Assembly (NCBI RefSeq): GCF_030412015.1 | Contig: NZ_JASNRD010000013.1 | Location: 128,518 to 165,048, forward strand | Reading direction: 5' to 3' | Length of the DNA: 36,531 nt | From: Massilia sp. YIM B02763 | GTDB taxonomy: Bacteria; Pseudomonadota; Gammaproteobacteria; Burkholderiales; Burkholderiaceae_D | In this document: one piece after another, positions 1-8,217 of the stretch | How the letters are laid out: every line of letters begins with the position of its first letter | How positions within the stretch are numbered: the first letter of the stretch is position 1 | Made by a program: the position numbers and the translations under genes | Notes under the pieces: model-generated | Seen by the model: only the letters and a program-made list of their open reading frames with translations | What the model was told of the DNA's origin: nothing | The model's database searches: none

Positions 1-1295
1 ACCTGGGCCGCAGCGCCGAGGAGATGGGCCAGGGCCGCGAAATCGTCTACGAGCCGCAGGGCGTGCTGGAAATCGATACGGTGGCGCGGCGCATGAGCGA
101 AGCCAGCCGCCAGATCCTGCGCGCCCAGGGCGAGCTGGAACGGCGCGTGGCCGAGGCGGTGGCGAACAGCGAGCGCGCCCAGCACGCCCTGATGCGCGGC
201 CAGAAGCTGGAAGCGCTGGGCCGGCTGACGGGCGGCATCGCGCACGAATTCAACAACCTGCTGCAGACCCTGACCACGGCGCTGCAGATGGCCGCGCTCA
301 CCTCCAACCAGCCCAAGGTGCAGTCGCTGATCGAGACCTGCCGGCGCACCGTGGGCCGCGCCACCGCGCTGACCACGCGCCTGGGCTCCTTCGGCCGCGT
401 GCAGGATGCGCGCCTGCTGACGGTCGACCCGGCCGACCAGGTGCGCGGCTCGCTGCAGCTGCTGCGCGGCGTGCTGCGCCAGGGCAGCAGCCTGGAAGTC
501 GACTGCGCCGAGGATGTCTGGCCGGTGACGGTCGACCCGCTGCAGTTCGACCTGGCCCTCCTGAACCTGTCGATCAACGCGCGCGACGCCATGCCGGACG
601 GCGGCCGCCTGGGCATCGCGGTGCGCAACGTCGTCGTGGAGCAAAGCACGGAACGCGCCGGCGGCGACTACGTCCGCGTGAGCGTCTCCGACACCGGAAC
701 CGGCATGCCGCCCGACGTGCTGGCGCGCGCCCTCGACCCCTTCTTCACCACCAAGGAACCCGGCCAGGGCACGGGCCTGGGCCTGCCGCAAGCCTATGCC
801 TTCGCCACCCAGTCGCAGGGCTGGCTGACGCTGTCCAGCAGCGTCGGCGCCGGCACCACGGTCGACCTCTACCTGCCGCGCTCGCGCCAGCCGCTGTCGC
901 CGCAATCTCCGGCACGCACGGGCGCCGCGGCGCCGCGCGGGGCCGGCCGCGTGCTGTTCGTCGAGGACGACGAACTGGTGCGCGAGACCGTCGTGCGCGG
1001 CCTCGAGCAATCCGGTTTCGACGTGGTGGTGGCGCCGGGCGGCGACCAGGCCCTGGCCATGATCGAGGCGGGCCTCGATGCCGACGTCGTGTTCTCCGAC
1101 ATCGTCATGCCGGGCAAGGTGAGCGGCATCGACCTGGCCGGCATCCTGCACGAACGCCGTCCCGGCCTGCCGGTGGTGCTGGCCACCGGCTATACCGACC
1201 AGCGCGTGGCCGTCCCCGGCGTGCAGGTGCTGGCCAAGCCCTACGAAATCGACCAGCTGGTCGATCTGCTGGCCGGCCTGGCCCGGCAGGAGTAA
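1..1295 (+). CDS. Hybrid sensor histidine kinase/response regulator (5' end outside window)
   Basis: The reading frame is already open at the left edge (in-frame codons from base 3), so the N-terminal sensor part lies outside the window; the first ATG inside it, at 24, is probably internal. Counting from that ATG, the first 30 residues look like the end of a HAMP-type linker, followed by a coiled coil. The dimerisation/phosphoacceptor H-box follows, with GGIAHEFNN around His74. A HATPase domain has an N-box (NLSINARDAMPDGG), a DTGTGMP box, a DPFFTTK F-box and a GTGLGL G-box. From about residue 310 there is a C-terminal REC domain with an acidic VEDDE cluster, phospho-acceptor Asp359 in FSDIVMPG, and a conserved Lys in LAKPYE. 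The protein should autophosphorylate and relay to its own receiver; the stimulus is unknown because the sensor is missing. It ends five bases before the next gene and may be cotranscribed with it. Confidence 0.9.
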   Translation, partial: LGRSAEEMGQGREIVYEPQGVLEIDTVARRMSEASRQILRAQGELERRVAEAVANSERAQHALMRGQKLEALGRLTGGIAHEFNNLLQTLTTALQMAALTSNQPKVQSLIETCRRTVGRATALTTRLGSFGRVQDARLLTVDPADQVRGSLQLLRGVLRQGSSLEVDCAEDVWPVTVDPLQFDLALLNLSINARDAMPDGGRLGIAVRNVVVEQSTERAGGDYVRVSVSDTGTGMPPDVLARALDPFFTTKEPGQGTGLGLPQAYAFATQSQGWLTLSSSVGAGTTVDLYLPRSRQPLSPQSPARTGAAAPRGAGRVLFVEDDELVRETVVRGLEQSGFDVVVAPGGDQALAMIEAGLDADVVFSDIVMPGKVSGIDLAGILHERRPGLPVVLATGYTDQRVAVPGVQVLAKPYEIDQLVDLLAGLARQE

Positions 1296-1300
1296 ATCCC

Positions 1301-1702
1301 ATGGCAACGTCGCTGCACCCGCTCCCCTTGCGCATCGGCCCCGGCGCCGACCTGCGCGCCGAACTCGCCGCCGTGCCCGCGCGGCACGGCGTGGCCGCCG
1401 CCTTCGTCGTGCAGGGCATCGGCAGCCTGAACGTGGCGCAGATCCGCTTCGCCGGGCGGCCGGATTGCACGGCGCTGCACGGGGACCTGGAGATCGTCAG
1501 CCTGGGCGGCTCGCTGTCGCCGGACGGGCCGCACCTGCACATCGCCGTGTCCGATGCGGATGGGCGCGTGATCGGCGGTCACATGGGACCGGGATGCATC
1601 GTGCGCACGACGGCGGAGGTATTGGTGATGCTCTTGCCGGATCACCGGTTCAGCCGCGAGGACGATCCGGCGACGGGGTACAAGGAATTGTTCATCCGTT
1701 GA
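1301..1702 (+). CDS. PPC/DUF296-domain protein
   Basis: This 133-residue protein is almost entirely one PPC (plants and prokaryotes conserved; DUF296) domain. Visible family marks are the GIGSL turn, the strand ending in SLGGSLSPDG, the metal-site-like PHLHIAVSD segment and the following GGHMGPG. Bacterial single-domain PPC proteins form trimers and are linked to DNA or small-ligand binding; the exact role is not established. The ATG at 1301 lies five bases after the kinase stop, and the preceding GGCAGGAG supplies a ribosome binding site overlapping the end of the kinase gene. This arrangement suggests an operon with the kinase. The stop TGA is followed within ten bases by the first hairpin repeat of the window. 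Confidence 0.85.
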   Translation: MATSLHPLPLRIGPGADLRAELAAVPARHGVAAAFVVQGIGSLNVAQIRFAGRPDCTALHGDLEIVSLGGSLSPDGPHLHIAVSDADGRVIGGHMGPGCIVRTTAEVLVMLLPDHRFSREDDPATGYKELFIR

Positions 1703-1710
1703 ACGTACGG

Positions 1711-1842
1711 TAGGGTGGACGGCTCTGCCGTCCACGCGTTCCAGCGACACATGAGCCACCGATCGGTCAATCGGCTTCGTGCACGGTTACGACTGATCGC
1801 AAGACGCGTATCACCGCGTGGACGGCGAAGCCGTCCACCCTA
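1711..1842. repeat. Paired inverted hairpin repeats between convergent genes (site A)
   Basis: Left copy 1711-1740 reads TAGGGTGGACGG, loop CTCTG, CCGTCCACGCG. The right copy (about 1803-1842) is the same element inverted, with loop CTTCG when read on the minus strand. Each copy forms its own 7-8 bp hairpin, and the two can also pair with each other. The right copy supplies the TAG stop codon (1840-1842) of the minus-strand GAF kinase. On the minus strand, about 41 bases of this copy match the copy next to phaM (27142 onward), extending through GTGATACGCGTC. It probably acts as a bidirectional transcript end, although neither hairpin has a T-tract. Confidence 0.85.
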
Positions 1843-3798
1843 CTCCGCCGCGACCAGTTGTGGCTTCTTCAGTTTACGCGGGAAACGCAGGTGATACCGC
1901 AGCCCCTTGCCGGGTTCGCTCTCCACGCGCAAGGTGCCACCCAGCGCCCCCGTCACCAGGTTGTACAGGATGTGCGCCCCGAGGCCGCTGCCGCCGCTGC
2001 CGCGCTTGGTCGTGAAGAACGGGTCGAACAGCTTGGCCAGCGTGTCCGCGTCCATGCCGGCGCCGTCGTCGCCGTACTCGAACGTCACCATCTCTTCTTC
2101 CAGTGCGGCGTGAATGCGGATCTGCCCCGCCTGCTCGCGCTCGAAGCCGTGCACCAGGGAGTTCATCAGCATGTTCGTCAGGATCTGCGACACGGCGCCT
2201 GGGAAGCTTTCCAGGACCAGGTCCTTGGGACAATCCACCTCCACCTTGACGGGGCGGCCCTTCAGTTTCGGCTGCAGCGACAGCAGCACCTCGTTCACGT
2301 AGGCGCCCAGGTTGAAGCTGCGGATGTCGTCCGAGGACTGGTCCACGGCCACCTGCTTGAAGCTGCGCACCAGGGCCGCGGCGCGCTGGGTATTGGTGGT
2401 CATGATGCGCAGCGACTGGTCGACCACGTCGAGGAAGGCGTCCAGGCTCTCTTGCGTCATGCTGCCGTCGGCCAGCTCCTCGCGCGTGAGCTTGAGCTCC
2501 TGCACCAGGTGGCTGGTGGCGGTGACGCAGATGCCCAGCGGGGTATTGATCTCGTGGGCGACGCCGGCCACCAGGCGGCCCAGCGACGCCAGCTTTTCCT
2601 GGCGCACCAGTTCCGACTGCGCTTCCTGCAATTGGGTGAGGGCCTGGTTCAGCGCCGCGTTCTGCGCCTCCAGGCTCTCCTTGGCCTTGCGGATCGCGCG
2701 GTCGGCCTGCATGCGCGCGATGGCGACGGCCACGTGGCTGGCGATGAAGGCGAGCAGGTCCAGCTCGGCCTTGGAATACACGATGATGGGGTCGTAGCTC
2801 TGCACCACCATCACGCCGTAGGCCTTGTCGTGCACCAGCATCGGCGCGCCGATCCAGCTCGCGATGCCGACGTTGCCGAGCGGCTCGCGCACCTTGCCGG
2901 ACGCCTGCAGGCGCGCGAAGCTGCCCGCATCGTGCAGCTGCGCCTGGCGCGTCTGCAGCACGTACGACACCATGCCGATGCCGAACGGGAAGCGCTTGTG
3001 CGGTGCTTCTCCATCCTTCTCGTCGACGAAATACGGGATGCTGATCTCGCCCGTGTCCGGATGCGTGAGGGCGATCAGGAAGTTCTTCGCCACCATCAGC
3101 TCGGCGATGATGCGGTGCAGGCTGGACGCCAGTTCGCCCGTCTCCAGCGCGGATGCGGACAGGTCGGCGATCTGGTACAGCGCATGCTGCACCTGCTCGG
3201 CGCGGCGCCGTTCGGCTACTTCGCGCGCCAGCGCGCGGGTGCGTTCCTGCACGGCGCGTTCCAGCCGGTCCATGCTCTGCAGGCCCTGCAGCGCATTCGA
3301 GATATGGTTGGCGATCAGGGAAAACAGCGCCTGGTCCTCGACGCTGTAGGTGTGTTCGGGCAGGTAGCTCTGGACGACGATGACGCCCACCGCCTCGTGC
3401 TGCTGGTCCAGCAGCGGGCAGCCCATCCAGTGCTCGGCCACGCTGCCCGTGCCCCAGGTGCTGCCGTTCTCGCGCGAGCGCTCCTCGTCCGACGTCATCG
3501 ACAGCGCCTGCTTGTTGAGCAGCACCCAGGCCGTCGGCGACTGTTCGGGCGACGCCAGCTTCACGCGTTCCTGCGGGTCGGGCCCCTGGTCGAGCGTGTC
3601 GACGAAGTAGACGAAGCGCACGGTCCCGTCCTCGCGGTCGGCCAGGGCGACGTAGAAGTTTTCCGCATACATGATGCGGCCCAGCGCGCGGTGCACGGCG
3701 CCGATGAATTCGGTGATGTCGGTGCAGCTGGCGGACAGCTGCCCGATCTCGAGCAGCATCGCCTGGACGGCTTCCAGGCGGGCAAGACGGCTTTCCAT
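1840..3798 (-). CDS. Double-GAF sensor histidine kinase
   Basis: A 652-residue soluble kinase without signal peptide or membrane segments, so it should sense cytosolic ligands. Two GAF domains occupy about residues 15-175 and 205-365. They look duplicated: both carry an NF-AL strand, a YFVD motif and a GVxVVQSY core strand. Coiled coils follow each GAF (about 178-202 and 365-402). The H-box is AGVAHEINTP with His415. The HATPase domain has an N-box (MNSLVHGFE), DDGAGMD, LFDPFFTTK and a glycine-rich lid (GSGGSGLG) near the C-terminus. There is no REC domain, and no response regulator gene adjoins it. The start ATG at 3798 is preceded on the minus strand by AGGGGAACC, a good ribosome binding site. 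Its TAG stop lies inside a hairpin repeat. The ligand is unknown. Confidence 0.9.
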   Translation of the reverse strand: MESRLARLEAVQAMLLEIGQLSASCTDITEFIGAVHRALGRIMYAENFYVALADREDGTVRFVYFVDTLDQGPDPQERVKLASPEQSPTAWVLLNKQALSMTSDEERSRENGSTWGTGSVAEHWMGCPLLDQQHEAVGVIVVQSYLPEHTYSVEDQALFSLIANHISNALQGLQSMDRLERAVQERTRALAREVAERRRAEQVQHALYQIADLSASALETGELASSLHRIIAELMVAKNFLIALTHPDTGEISIPYFVDEKDGEAPHKRFPFGIGMVSYVLQTRQAQLHDAGSFARLQASGKVREPLGNVGIASWIGAPMLVHDKAYGVMVVQSYDPIIVYSKAELDLLAFIASHVAVAIARMQADRAIRKAKESLEAQNAALNQALTQLQEAQSELVRQEKLASLGRLVAGVAHEINTPLGICVTATSHLVQELKLTREELADGSMTQESLDAFLDVVDQSLRIMTTNTQRAAALVRSFKQVAVDQSSDDIRSFNLGAYVNEVLLSLQPKLKGRPVKVEVDCPKDLVLESFPGAVSQILTNMLMNSLVHGFEREQAGQIRIHAALEEEMVTFEYGDDGAGMDADTLAKLFDPFFTTKRGSGGSGLGAHILYNLVTGALGGTLRVESEPGKGLRYHLRFPRKLKKPQLVAAE

Positions 3799-3922
3799 GG
3801 TTCCCCTATCGGCACAATAATGCGTCAGGGAAATATTAGCAGCTCATATTGCCCGCTGGAGCATTTGTCGCGGAAATACCATCAGAAAACGTGGACGGAT
3901 CCCCGCCCACGCGAAGACGCGC

Positions 3923-4429
3923 TCAGCGCGGCGCGCGGAAATCGTTCTCGACCCAGGCCATGGCCGACGCCGGCGACAGCTTGAAATTGGCCTCGACGCG
4001 CACCTGCGCCACCTGCTCGCCCATCTCGTCGATGGCGGCCAGCAGCGCGTAGGGGTGGTCCTCGTCCGGCACGATGTCCAGCGTGACCTTCAATTCGCCG
4101 TCGGCGGTGGAGACCACGGTGCTCTTGTGCAGGATCGCGTGCAGGTGCTGCTCGTGGCGGCGGATGACTTCCGACGCCGTCTTGACCAGCGTGTTGAACG
4201 CATTGACGTCGAGCGGCTTCGGGTTCTTCTTGTCGCGTCCCATGGTCCAGGGGCCGACCAGGGCCGGTTCGGACTCGCCCTCCTTGTACATGGCGACGGC
4301 CCAGCCCTCGTCGTCCTCGTTCTTGATGACGCGCGCGGTCCAGCCGTTGTCCTGCCACAGGCGCGCTTCCTGCACGGGCGCGTCGTTGTCGGGTGCTTCG
4401 TCGTGTACTTCGTCGTTCATGGGTTCCAT
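3923..4429 (-). CDS. Conserved hypothetical cytoplasmic protein, 168 aa
   Basis: Unrecognised family. The protein is acidic, with no signal peptide or membrane segment. After a charged N-terminal leader of about 22 residues there is a folded-looking stretch with alternating strands (WTARVIKNEDDEGWAVAMY, about 29-47) and a helix rich in His and Arg near the middle. It ends in a two-strand segment. ATG at 4429 and a second in-frame ATG at 4420 are both possible starts. The codon bias matches its neighbours, which with its length supports a real gene. It stands alone: 124 bases separate its end from the GAF kinase start. No function can be assigned from the sequence. Confidence 0.75.
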   Translation of the reverse strand: MEPMNDEVHDEAPDNDAPVQEARLWQDNGWTARVIKNEDDEGWAVAMYKEGESEPALVGPWTMGRDKKNPKPLDVNAFNTLVKTASEVIRRHEQHLHAILHKSTVVSTADGELKVTLDIVPDEDHPYALLAAIDEMGEQVAQVRVEANFKLSPASAMAWVENDFRAPR

Positions 4430-4517
4430 CGTGATCTGCGGGCCGTGCCCAAAGCCAGATCATAGGGAATTAGCGCCTGCCGGACAAGCGCCGCACCCAT
4501 GAAATTCCTCGCTTGAT

Positions 4518-4742
4518 TCAGATGATGCGCAGGTCGGGTCCGCGCGGCGGGACGATCGGGGGCCCGGGCGGCGTGCGCAGCGGATCGATGGCCGGATTCG
4601 GGATCTGGCGGCCGGTCGGATCGCTGCGCGGATCGACGTGCGGATTGATGACGATGGGCGGAATGGCCGGCGGCGCCGAGGGCGGGTTCTTGTGGCCGCC
4701 CCGGTCGAACCATGCCCGGTACGCTTGCTGAAACAGTTGCAT
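4518..4742 (-). CDS. Small proline-rich protein, 74 aa
   Basis: The start ATG at 4742 is preceded on the minus strand by AGGAGGT four to five bases away, a near-perfect ribosome binding site, and a promoter lies further upstream. Residues 1-15 form an amphipathic, aromatic helix (MQLFQQAYRAWFDRGG). The rest is low-complexity and dominated by Pro, Ile, Asp and Arg in a P-x-x-P rhythm, probably unstructured. There is no signal peptide and no recognisable domain. A second proline-rich mini-protein of similar character is encoded at 15716-15895. The strong translation signals are the main reason to call this a gene; its function is unknown. Confidence 0.6.
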   Translation of the reverse strand: MQLFQQAYRAWFDRGGHKNPPSAPPAIPPIVINPHVDPRSDPTGRQIPNPAIDPLRTPPGPPIVPPRGPDLRII

Positions 4743-4770
4743 GGGACCTCCTGTGACACAGCAGGCTGTC

Positions 4771-4798
4771 AGTATAGACCGCATGTCCTGCATTGCAA
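4771..4798 (-). promoter_or_regulatory. Putative promoter of the small proline-rich gene
   Basis: On the minus strand a -10-like TATACT (4771-4776) is preceded after 16 bases by TTGCAA (4793-4798), a 4/6 match to the -35 consensus. The predicted transcript would start near 4764, leaving about 22 bases before the ATG at 4742, enough for its AGGAGGT site. Confidence 0.45.
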
Positions 4799-4992
4799 GG
4801 CTTGCTTTCCGGCAGCTTCCCGCTTGCGCAGGCCGTACCACTCATCATCCCCTTGCACCGTTCGGCCCCGCCGGAATGCAGCCTGTCTCACGTCGATGGA
4901 GGCGCTGTTCCGATGCAGATACATTGTGACCATGCCGCCGACAAATGGGAACAGCGGAAAGAACGTCACAACGCATTCAACGAGGAGCCATC

Positions 4993-5367
4993 ATGAAAAA
5001 GACCGCCGTATTCGTCATCCTGTTCGGAGTTGCCCTGCTGTTGTGGAACCTGTTCGCCTGGCACGGCGACATGGCCTTCCACGTCAACGGCGACGACATC
5101 GACGGCCCGCTGGAGGGACTGCTGGCCGTGCTGTTCGCGGGCGGCGGCGTGCTGCTCGCCGGCGTGATCATGCTGACCGTGGGCGCCGTGCTGGCCGTGG
5201 TGTTCGCCGGCGTCGGCATCCTGTGCCTGGGCGGCATGGCGCTCGGTGCGCTGGTCCTGGCGCTGGTGGTGTCGCCGCTGCTGCTGCCGCTGTTGGTGCC
5301 GGTGGCGATCGTGTGGTGGCTGGTGTCGCGCTCGCGCCGCAACCGGATCATGCAACATCCGGTGTAG
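4993..5367 (+). CDS. Small inner-membrane protein, 124 aa
   Basis: The ATG at 4993 follows ACGAGGAGCCATC, a good ribosome binding site; an in-frame ATG at 4945 has none. The product has about three hydrophobic segments: residues 4-20, roughly 37-78 (long enough for two passes and rich in Gly, Ala, Val, Leu), and roughly 80-112, which ends in WWLVSRSRR followed by a basic tail. By the positive-inside rule the C-terminus is cytoplasmic. No named family was recognised. Its TAG stop codon (5365-5367) is the first triplet of a hairpin repeat. The 250 bases upstream (4743-4992) hold the divergent promoter of the small proline-rich gene and no other gene that I can see. Confidence 0.75.
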   Translation: MKKTAVFVILFGVALLLWNLFAWHGDMAFHVNGDDIDGPLEGLLAVLFAGGGVLLAGVIMLTVGAVLAVVFAGVGILCLGGMALGALVLALVVSPLLLPLLVPVAIVWWLVSRSRRNRIMQHPV

Positions 5368-5458
5368 GGTGGACGGGTTCCCCGTCCACGCGTTCAAGCA
5401 ACCGGCGCGTCGAAGCGAACAAGGTTTGAACGCGTGGACGGCGGAGCCGTCCACCCTA
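5365..5458. repeat. Paired inverted hairpin repeats between convergent genes (site B)
   Basis: Left copy 5365-5397 and inverted right copy 5426-5458 share the arms TAGGGTGGACGG / CCGTCCACGCGTTCAA. The loop of the left copy is GTTCC; that of the right copy, read on the minus strand, is CTCCG. The closing pair therefore switches from C-G to G-C while staying paired. The left copy supplies the TAG stop of the membrane-protein gene and the right copy the TAG stop of queC. The 28-base centre is not repeated. Same family as sites A and C. Confidence 0.88.
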
Positions 5459-6154
5459 CGCCGCGTACTGCTCGTAACCGCGTGCCCGCAACGCGCACGC
5501 CGGGCAGGTGCCGCAACCGTGGCCCCAGGCGTGGGGCGCGCCCCGTTCCCCCAGGTAGCAGGTGTGGGTGTCGAAGCGGATCAGGTCGACCAGCGCTTCG
5601 CCGCCGCATTGTTCCGCCAGTTCCCAGGTCTGCTTCTTGTCGAGCCACATCAGCGGGGTCTCGACCTTCAGGCGCGTCGCCATGCCCAGGTTGAGGGCCA
5701 CCTGCAGGGCCTTCATCGTGTCGTCGCGGCAGTCCGGATAGCCGGAGAAATCGGTTTCGCACATGCCGCCGACGAGCACCGTCAGGCCGCGCCGGTAGGC
5801 GACGGTCGCCGCCACCGTCATGAACATCAGGTTCCGTCCCGGCACGAAGGTGTTCGGCAAGCCGTTGGCCTGCATCTCGATGGCGACGTCGCTGGTCAGT
5901 GCCGTGTCGGAGATGCGCCCGATCAGCGACAGGTCGATCATGTGGTCCTCGCCCAGGCGCTGGTCCCACTGCGGCGACAGCGCGCGCATCTTGGCCAGCA
6001 CGGTGGGACGCACCTCCAGCTCGATCGCGTGGCGCTGGCCATAGTCGAAGCCGATGGTCTCGACGCGCTCGTAGCGTTGCAGGGCCCAGGCCAGGCAGGT
6101 GGTGGAATCTTGGCCGCCGCTGAAGAGGACCAGTGCGGTATCGGGTTGATGCAT
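5456..6154 (-). CDS. queC: 7-cyano-7-deazaguanine synthase QueC
   Basis: QueC converts 7-carboxy-7-deazaguanine to preQ0 using ATP and ammonia, in the cytoplasmic pathway to queuosine in tRNA. The 232-residue protein has the usual family length. The PP-loop ATP site [10 protein letters not shown] lies at residues 11-20. The four zinc ligands are visible at the C-terminus as Cys199, Cys214, Cys217 and Cys220 in [16 protein letters not shown] and [12 protein letters not shown] are further family motifs. The ATG at 6154 is preceded by CAGGAA. No other queuosine gene (queD, queE, queF) is in the window. The gene diverges from tamA across a 95-base gap, and its TAG stop is provided by a hairpin repeat. 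Confidence 0.97.
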   Translation of the reverse strand: MHQPDTALVLFSGGQDSTTCLAWALQRYERVETIGFDYGQRHAIELEVRPTVLAKMRALSPQWDQRLGEDHMIDLSLIGRISDTALTSDVAIEMQANGLPNTFVPGRNLMFMTVAATVAYRRGLTVLVGGMCETDFSGYPDCRDDTMKALQVALNLGMATRLKVETPLMWLDKKQTWELAEQCGGEALVDLIRFDTHTCYLGERGAPHAWGHGCGTCPACALRARGYEQYAA

Positions 6155-6249
6155 GTTAAATATTCCTGAGCTAAGTTGACACTAAGCGTCCGCCATGGCG
6201 TTTGACAATCCGTTAAGATGTGGCCGGCAAATTGACACAATGGAGAGAC

Positions 6250-8217
6250 ATGTTTCCCGCAAGACCCGACCAGACCGAGGCGAAGACGACGGCGCAATCA
6301 CGAATTTTGGCACAAATCGTGCTGGGCGTGAACGCGCTGTGCCTGATCCCTGCTGTCGGGGCGCAGGAACAGCAGCCCGCTTCCCCGCCTGTCGCTGCCG
6401 AGCAAAAGCCGGCCACGGAAGCCCGGCCCGACGACAAGACGGCCGCGCCGCTGCCGATGGACGCGCCCTCGCGCGCCGTCGACTACGACGTGCGCATCGA
6501 GGCGCCGCGCGATTTGCGCGAGCTCATCGAAGGGAACATCGACCTGATGCGCTGGCGCGGCAATCCGCGCGTCGATATGGAACAGCTGCAGCGCCTGGTC
6601 CGCGTCGCTCCCGAACAGATCAAGACCCTCGTCGCGACCGAGGGCTACTACTCGCCGCAGGTGTCCAGCACGCTGGATACGTCCGCAGCCAAGCCGGTAG
6701 TGCGCATCAATGTCGAGCCGGGCCAGCCGGTGGTGGTCGGCGACGTCGACATCGAATTGCGCGGCTTCGTCCCGGCCGACAAGGGCAGCGCCCCGGTCGA
6801 TGCCGCCAGCCTGCGCCAGGGCTGGTCGATGGGCACGGGCGCGCGTTTCCGCACAGCCGACTGGGAAGCGGCCAAGCGCAACATGCTGCGCCAGATCGCC
6901 CAGCGCCGCTTCCCGCGCGCCCAGCTGATCGAGTCCAGCGCCACCGTCGATCCGGACACCCGCAAGGCGCAATTGAAGGTCGTCATCGACAGCGGCCCGG
7001 ACGCGCGCTTCGGCGCACTCAGGATCGAGGGCCTGAAGCGCTATCCGGCCCGCGTGATCACGAACCTGAACCACATCCGCCCCGGCGACGAATACAGCGA
7101 GGCCGCGCTGCAGGCGCTGCAGGGCCAGCTGCAGGACACGGGCTACTTCGCCACGGTCGAGGTCAGCGCCGACATGTCCGGCGTGGTCGCGCAGCAGGTG
7201 GACGACCTGGCCCAGGGTGCGCAGCCCGCCGCCACGGGGCCCACCGCGGCCCCCACCACGCTGCCCGTGCTGGTGCGCGTGACGGAAAACAAGCGCAAGA
7301 ACGTGTCCGTGGGTGTCGGCTACTCGACCAACACGGGCGCGCGCGCCCAGGCCACCTACGGCGACCTGTTCGTGTTCGGCAAGCGCAACAAGAGCAGCGT
7401 GCTGTACGAGCAGAAGCACCAGGCCGCGCGCACCGACTTCTATTGGCCGACCACGTCGAACGGCTACAGCAACAGCGTGGGCGGCGGCTTCGACCGCGAG
7501 GACATCGAAGGCCAGATCACCCGCACCACCAGCGTCTCGGCCACGCGCAGCTGGGGCTCGCCCTTGCTGGAGCGCAGCCTGAAGCTGGAAGCGCTGACCG
7601 AGCAAGTGACCCTCGAAGGCCAGACCACGCCCAGCACGCGCGTGAAAAGCCTGCCGCTGACCTTCTCGATCACGAAGCGCCACCTGGACAGCCTGGTGGC
7701 GCCGACCAAGGGCTACATCGCCAACGTCCAGCTGGGCGCGGCCGTGCTGCCGATCCTGACCGACGAAAAGTTCGTGCGCCTGTACACGCGCGCCCTCGCC
7801 TACAAGCCGGTCGGCAGCGAAGGCACGCTGATCCTGCGCGGCGAATTCGGCGCCGTCGGTTCCGGCGACAAGGCCGGCGTGCCCTCCACCTTCCTGTTCC
7901 GCGCCGGCGGCGACGGCTCGGTGCGCGGCTACGGCTACCAGCAGCTCGGCGTGCCGGTCGCCAGCGCGATCACGGGCGGCCGCTACCTGTTCACGGCCAG
8001 CGCCGAATACGACTGGTGGTTCAAGCCGCCATACGGCGCGGCCATCTTCTACGATGCGGGCAATGCCGCCGACAACTTCAGCGACCTGAAACCGAAAGCG
8101 GGCTACGGCGTCGGCGCGCGCTGGCGCAGCCCGGTCGGACCGATCAACGTCGACGTCGCCTACGGCCAGGCGGTGCACAAGGTCCGCCTGCACTTCTCCC
8201 TGGGATTCACCTTCTGA
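6250..8217 (+). CDS. tamA: Outer-membrane translocation/assembly protein TamA (BamA family)
   Basis: TamA is the outer-membrane barrel of the TAM complex, which with TamB links inner and outer membranes and helps insert some outer-membrane proteins or move phospholipids. The 655-residue product begins with a signal peptide (hydrophobic about 18-35, likely cleavage after AVGA). POTRA domains follow to roughly residue 350. The C-terminal half is an Omp85 barrel containing the RAGGDGSVRGYGYQ motif and ending in phenylalanine (LGFTF), as expected of barrels handled by BAM. ATG at 6250 is chosen because GGAGAG precedes it and the signal peptide starts properly; an in-frame GTG at 6220 would add ten residues. 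A linker rich in Ala, Thr and Pro (about residues 320-338) precedes the barrel. It overlaps tamB by one base. Confidence 0.93.
   Translation: MFPARPDQTEAKTTAQSRILAQIVLGVNALCLIPAVGAQEQQPASPPVAAEQKPATEARPDDKTAAPLPMDAPSRAVDYDVRIEAPRDLRELIEGNIDLMRWRGNPRVDMEQLQRLVRVAPEQIKTLVATEGYYSPQVSSTLDTSAAKPVVRINVEPGQPVVVGDVDIELRGFVPADKGSAPVDAASLRQGWSMGTGARFRTADWEAAKRNMLRQIAQRRFPRAQLIESSATVDPDTRKAQLKVVIDSGPDARFGALRIEGLKRYPARVITNLNHIRPGDEYSEAALQALQGQLQDTGYFATVEVSADMSGVVAQQVDDLAQGAQPAATGPTAAPTTLPVLVRVTENKRKNVSVGVGYSTNTGARAQATYGDLFVFGKRNKSSVLYEQKHQAARTDFYWPTTSNGYSNSVGGGFDREDIEGQITRTTSVSATRSWGSPLLERSLKLEALTEQVTLEGQTTPSTRVKSLPLTFSITKRHLDSLVAPTKGYIANVQLGAAVLPILTDEKFVRLYTRALAYKPVGSEGTLILRGEFGAVGSGDKAGVPSTFLFRAGGDGSVRGYGYQQLGVPVASAITGGRYLFTASAEYDWWFKPPYGAAIFYDAGNAADNFSDLKPKAGYGVGARWRSPVGPINVDVAYGQAVHKVRLHFSLGFTF

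Noticed and set aside
1858..3984. Very long open frame antisense to the double-GAF kinase
   Set aside because: It mirrors the kinase codons, is rich in His, Arg, Gln, Val and Leu as expected from reverse reading of GC-rich genes, and has no domain or start signal.
6176..6237. Three TTGACA hexamers before tamA as tandem promoters
   Set aside because: None has a recognisable -10 at 16-18 bases, so they were not called as promoters.
6195..8216. Open frame continuous with tamB running back across tamA
   Set aside because: The tamA frame has a signal peptide, POTRA and barrel motifs; the other frame gives Arg/Ala-rich text without domains. tamB starts at the ATG overlapping the tamA stop.
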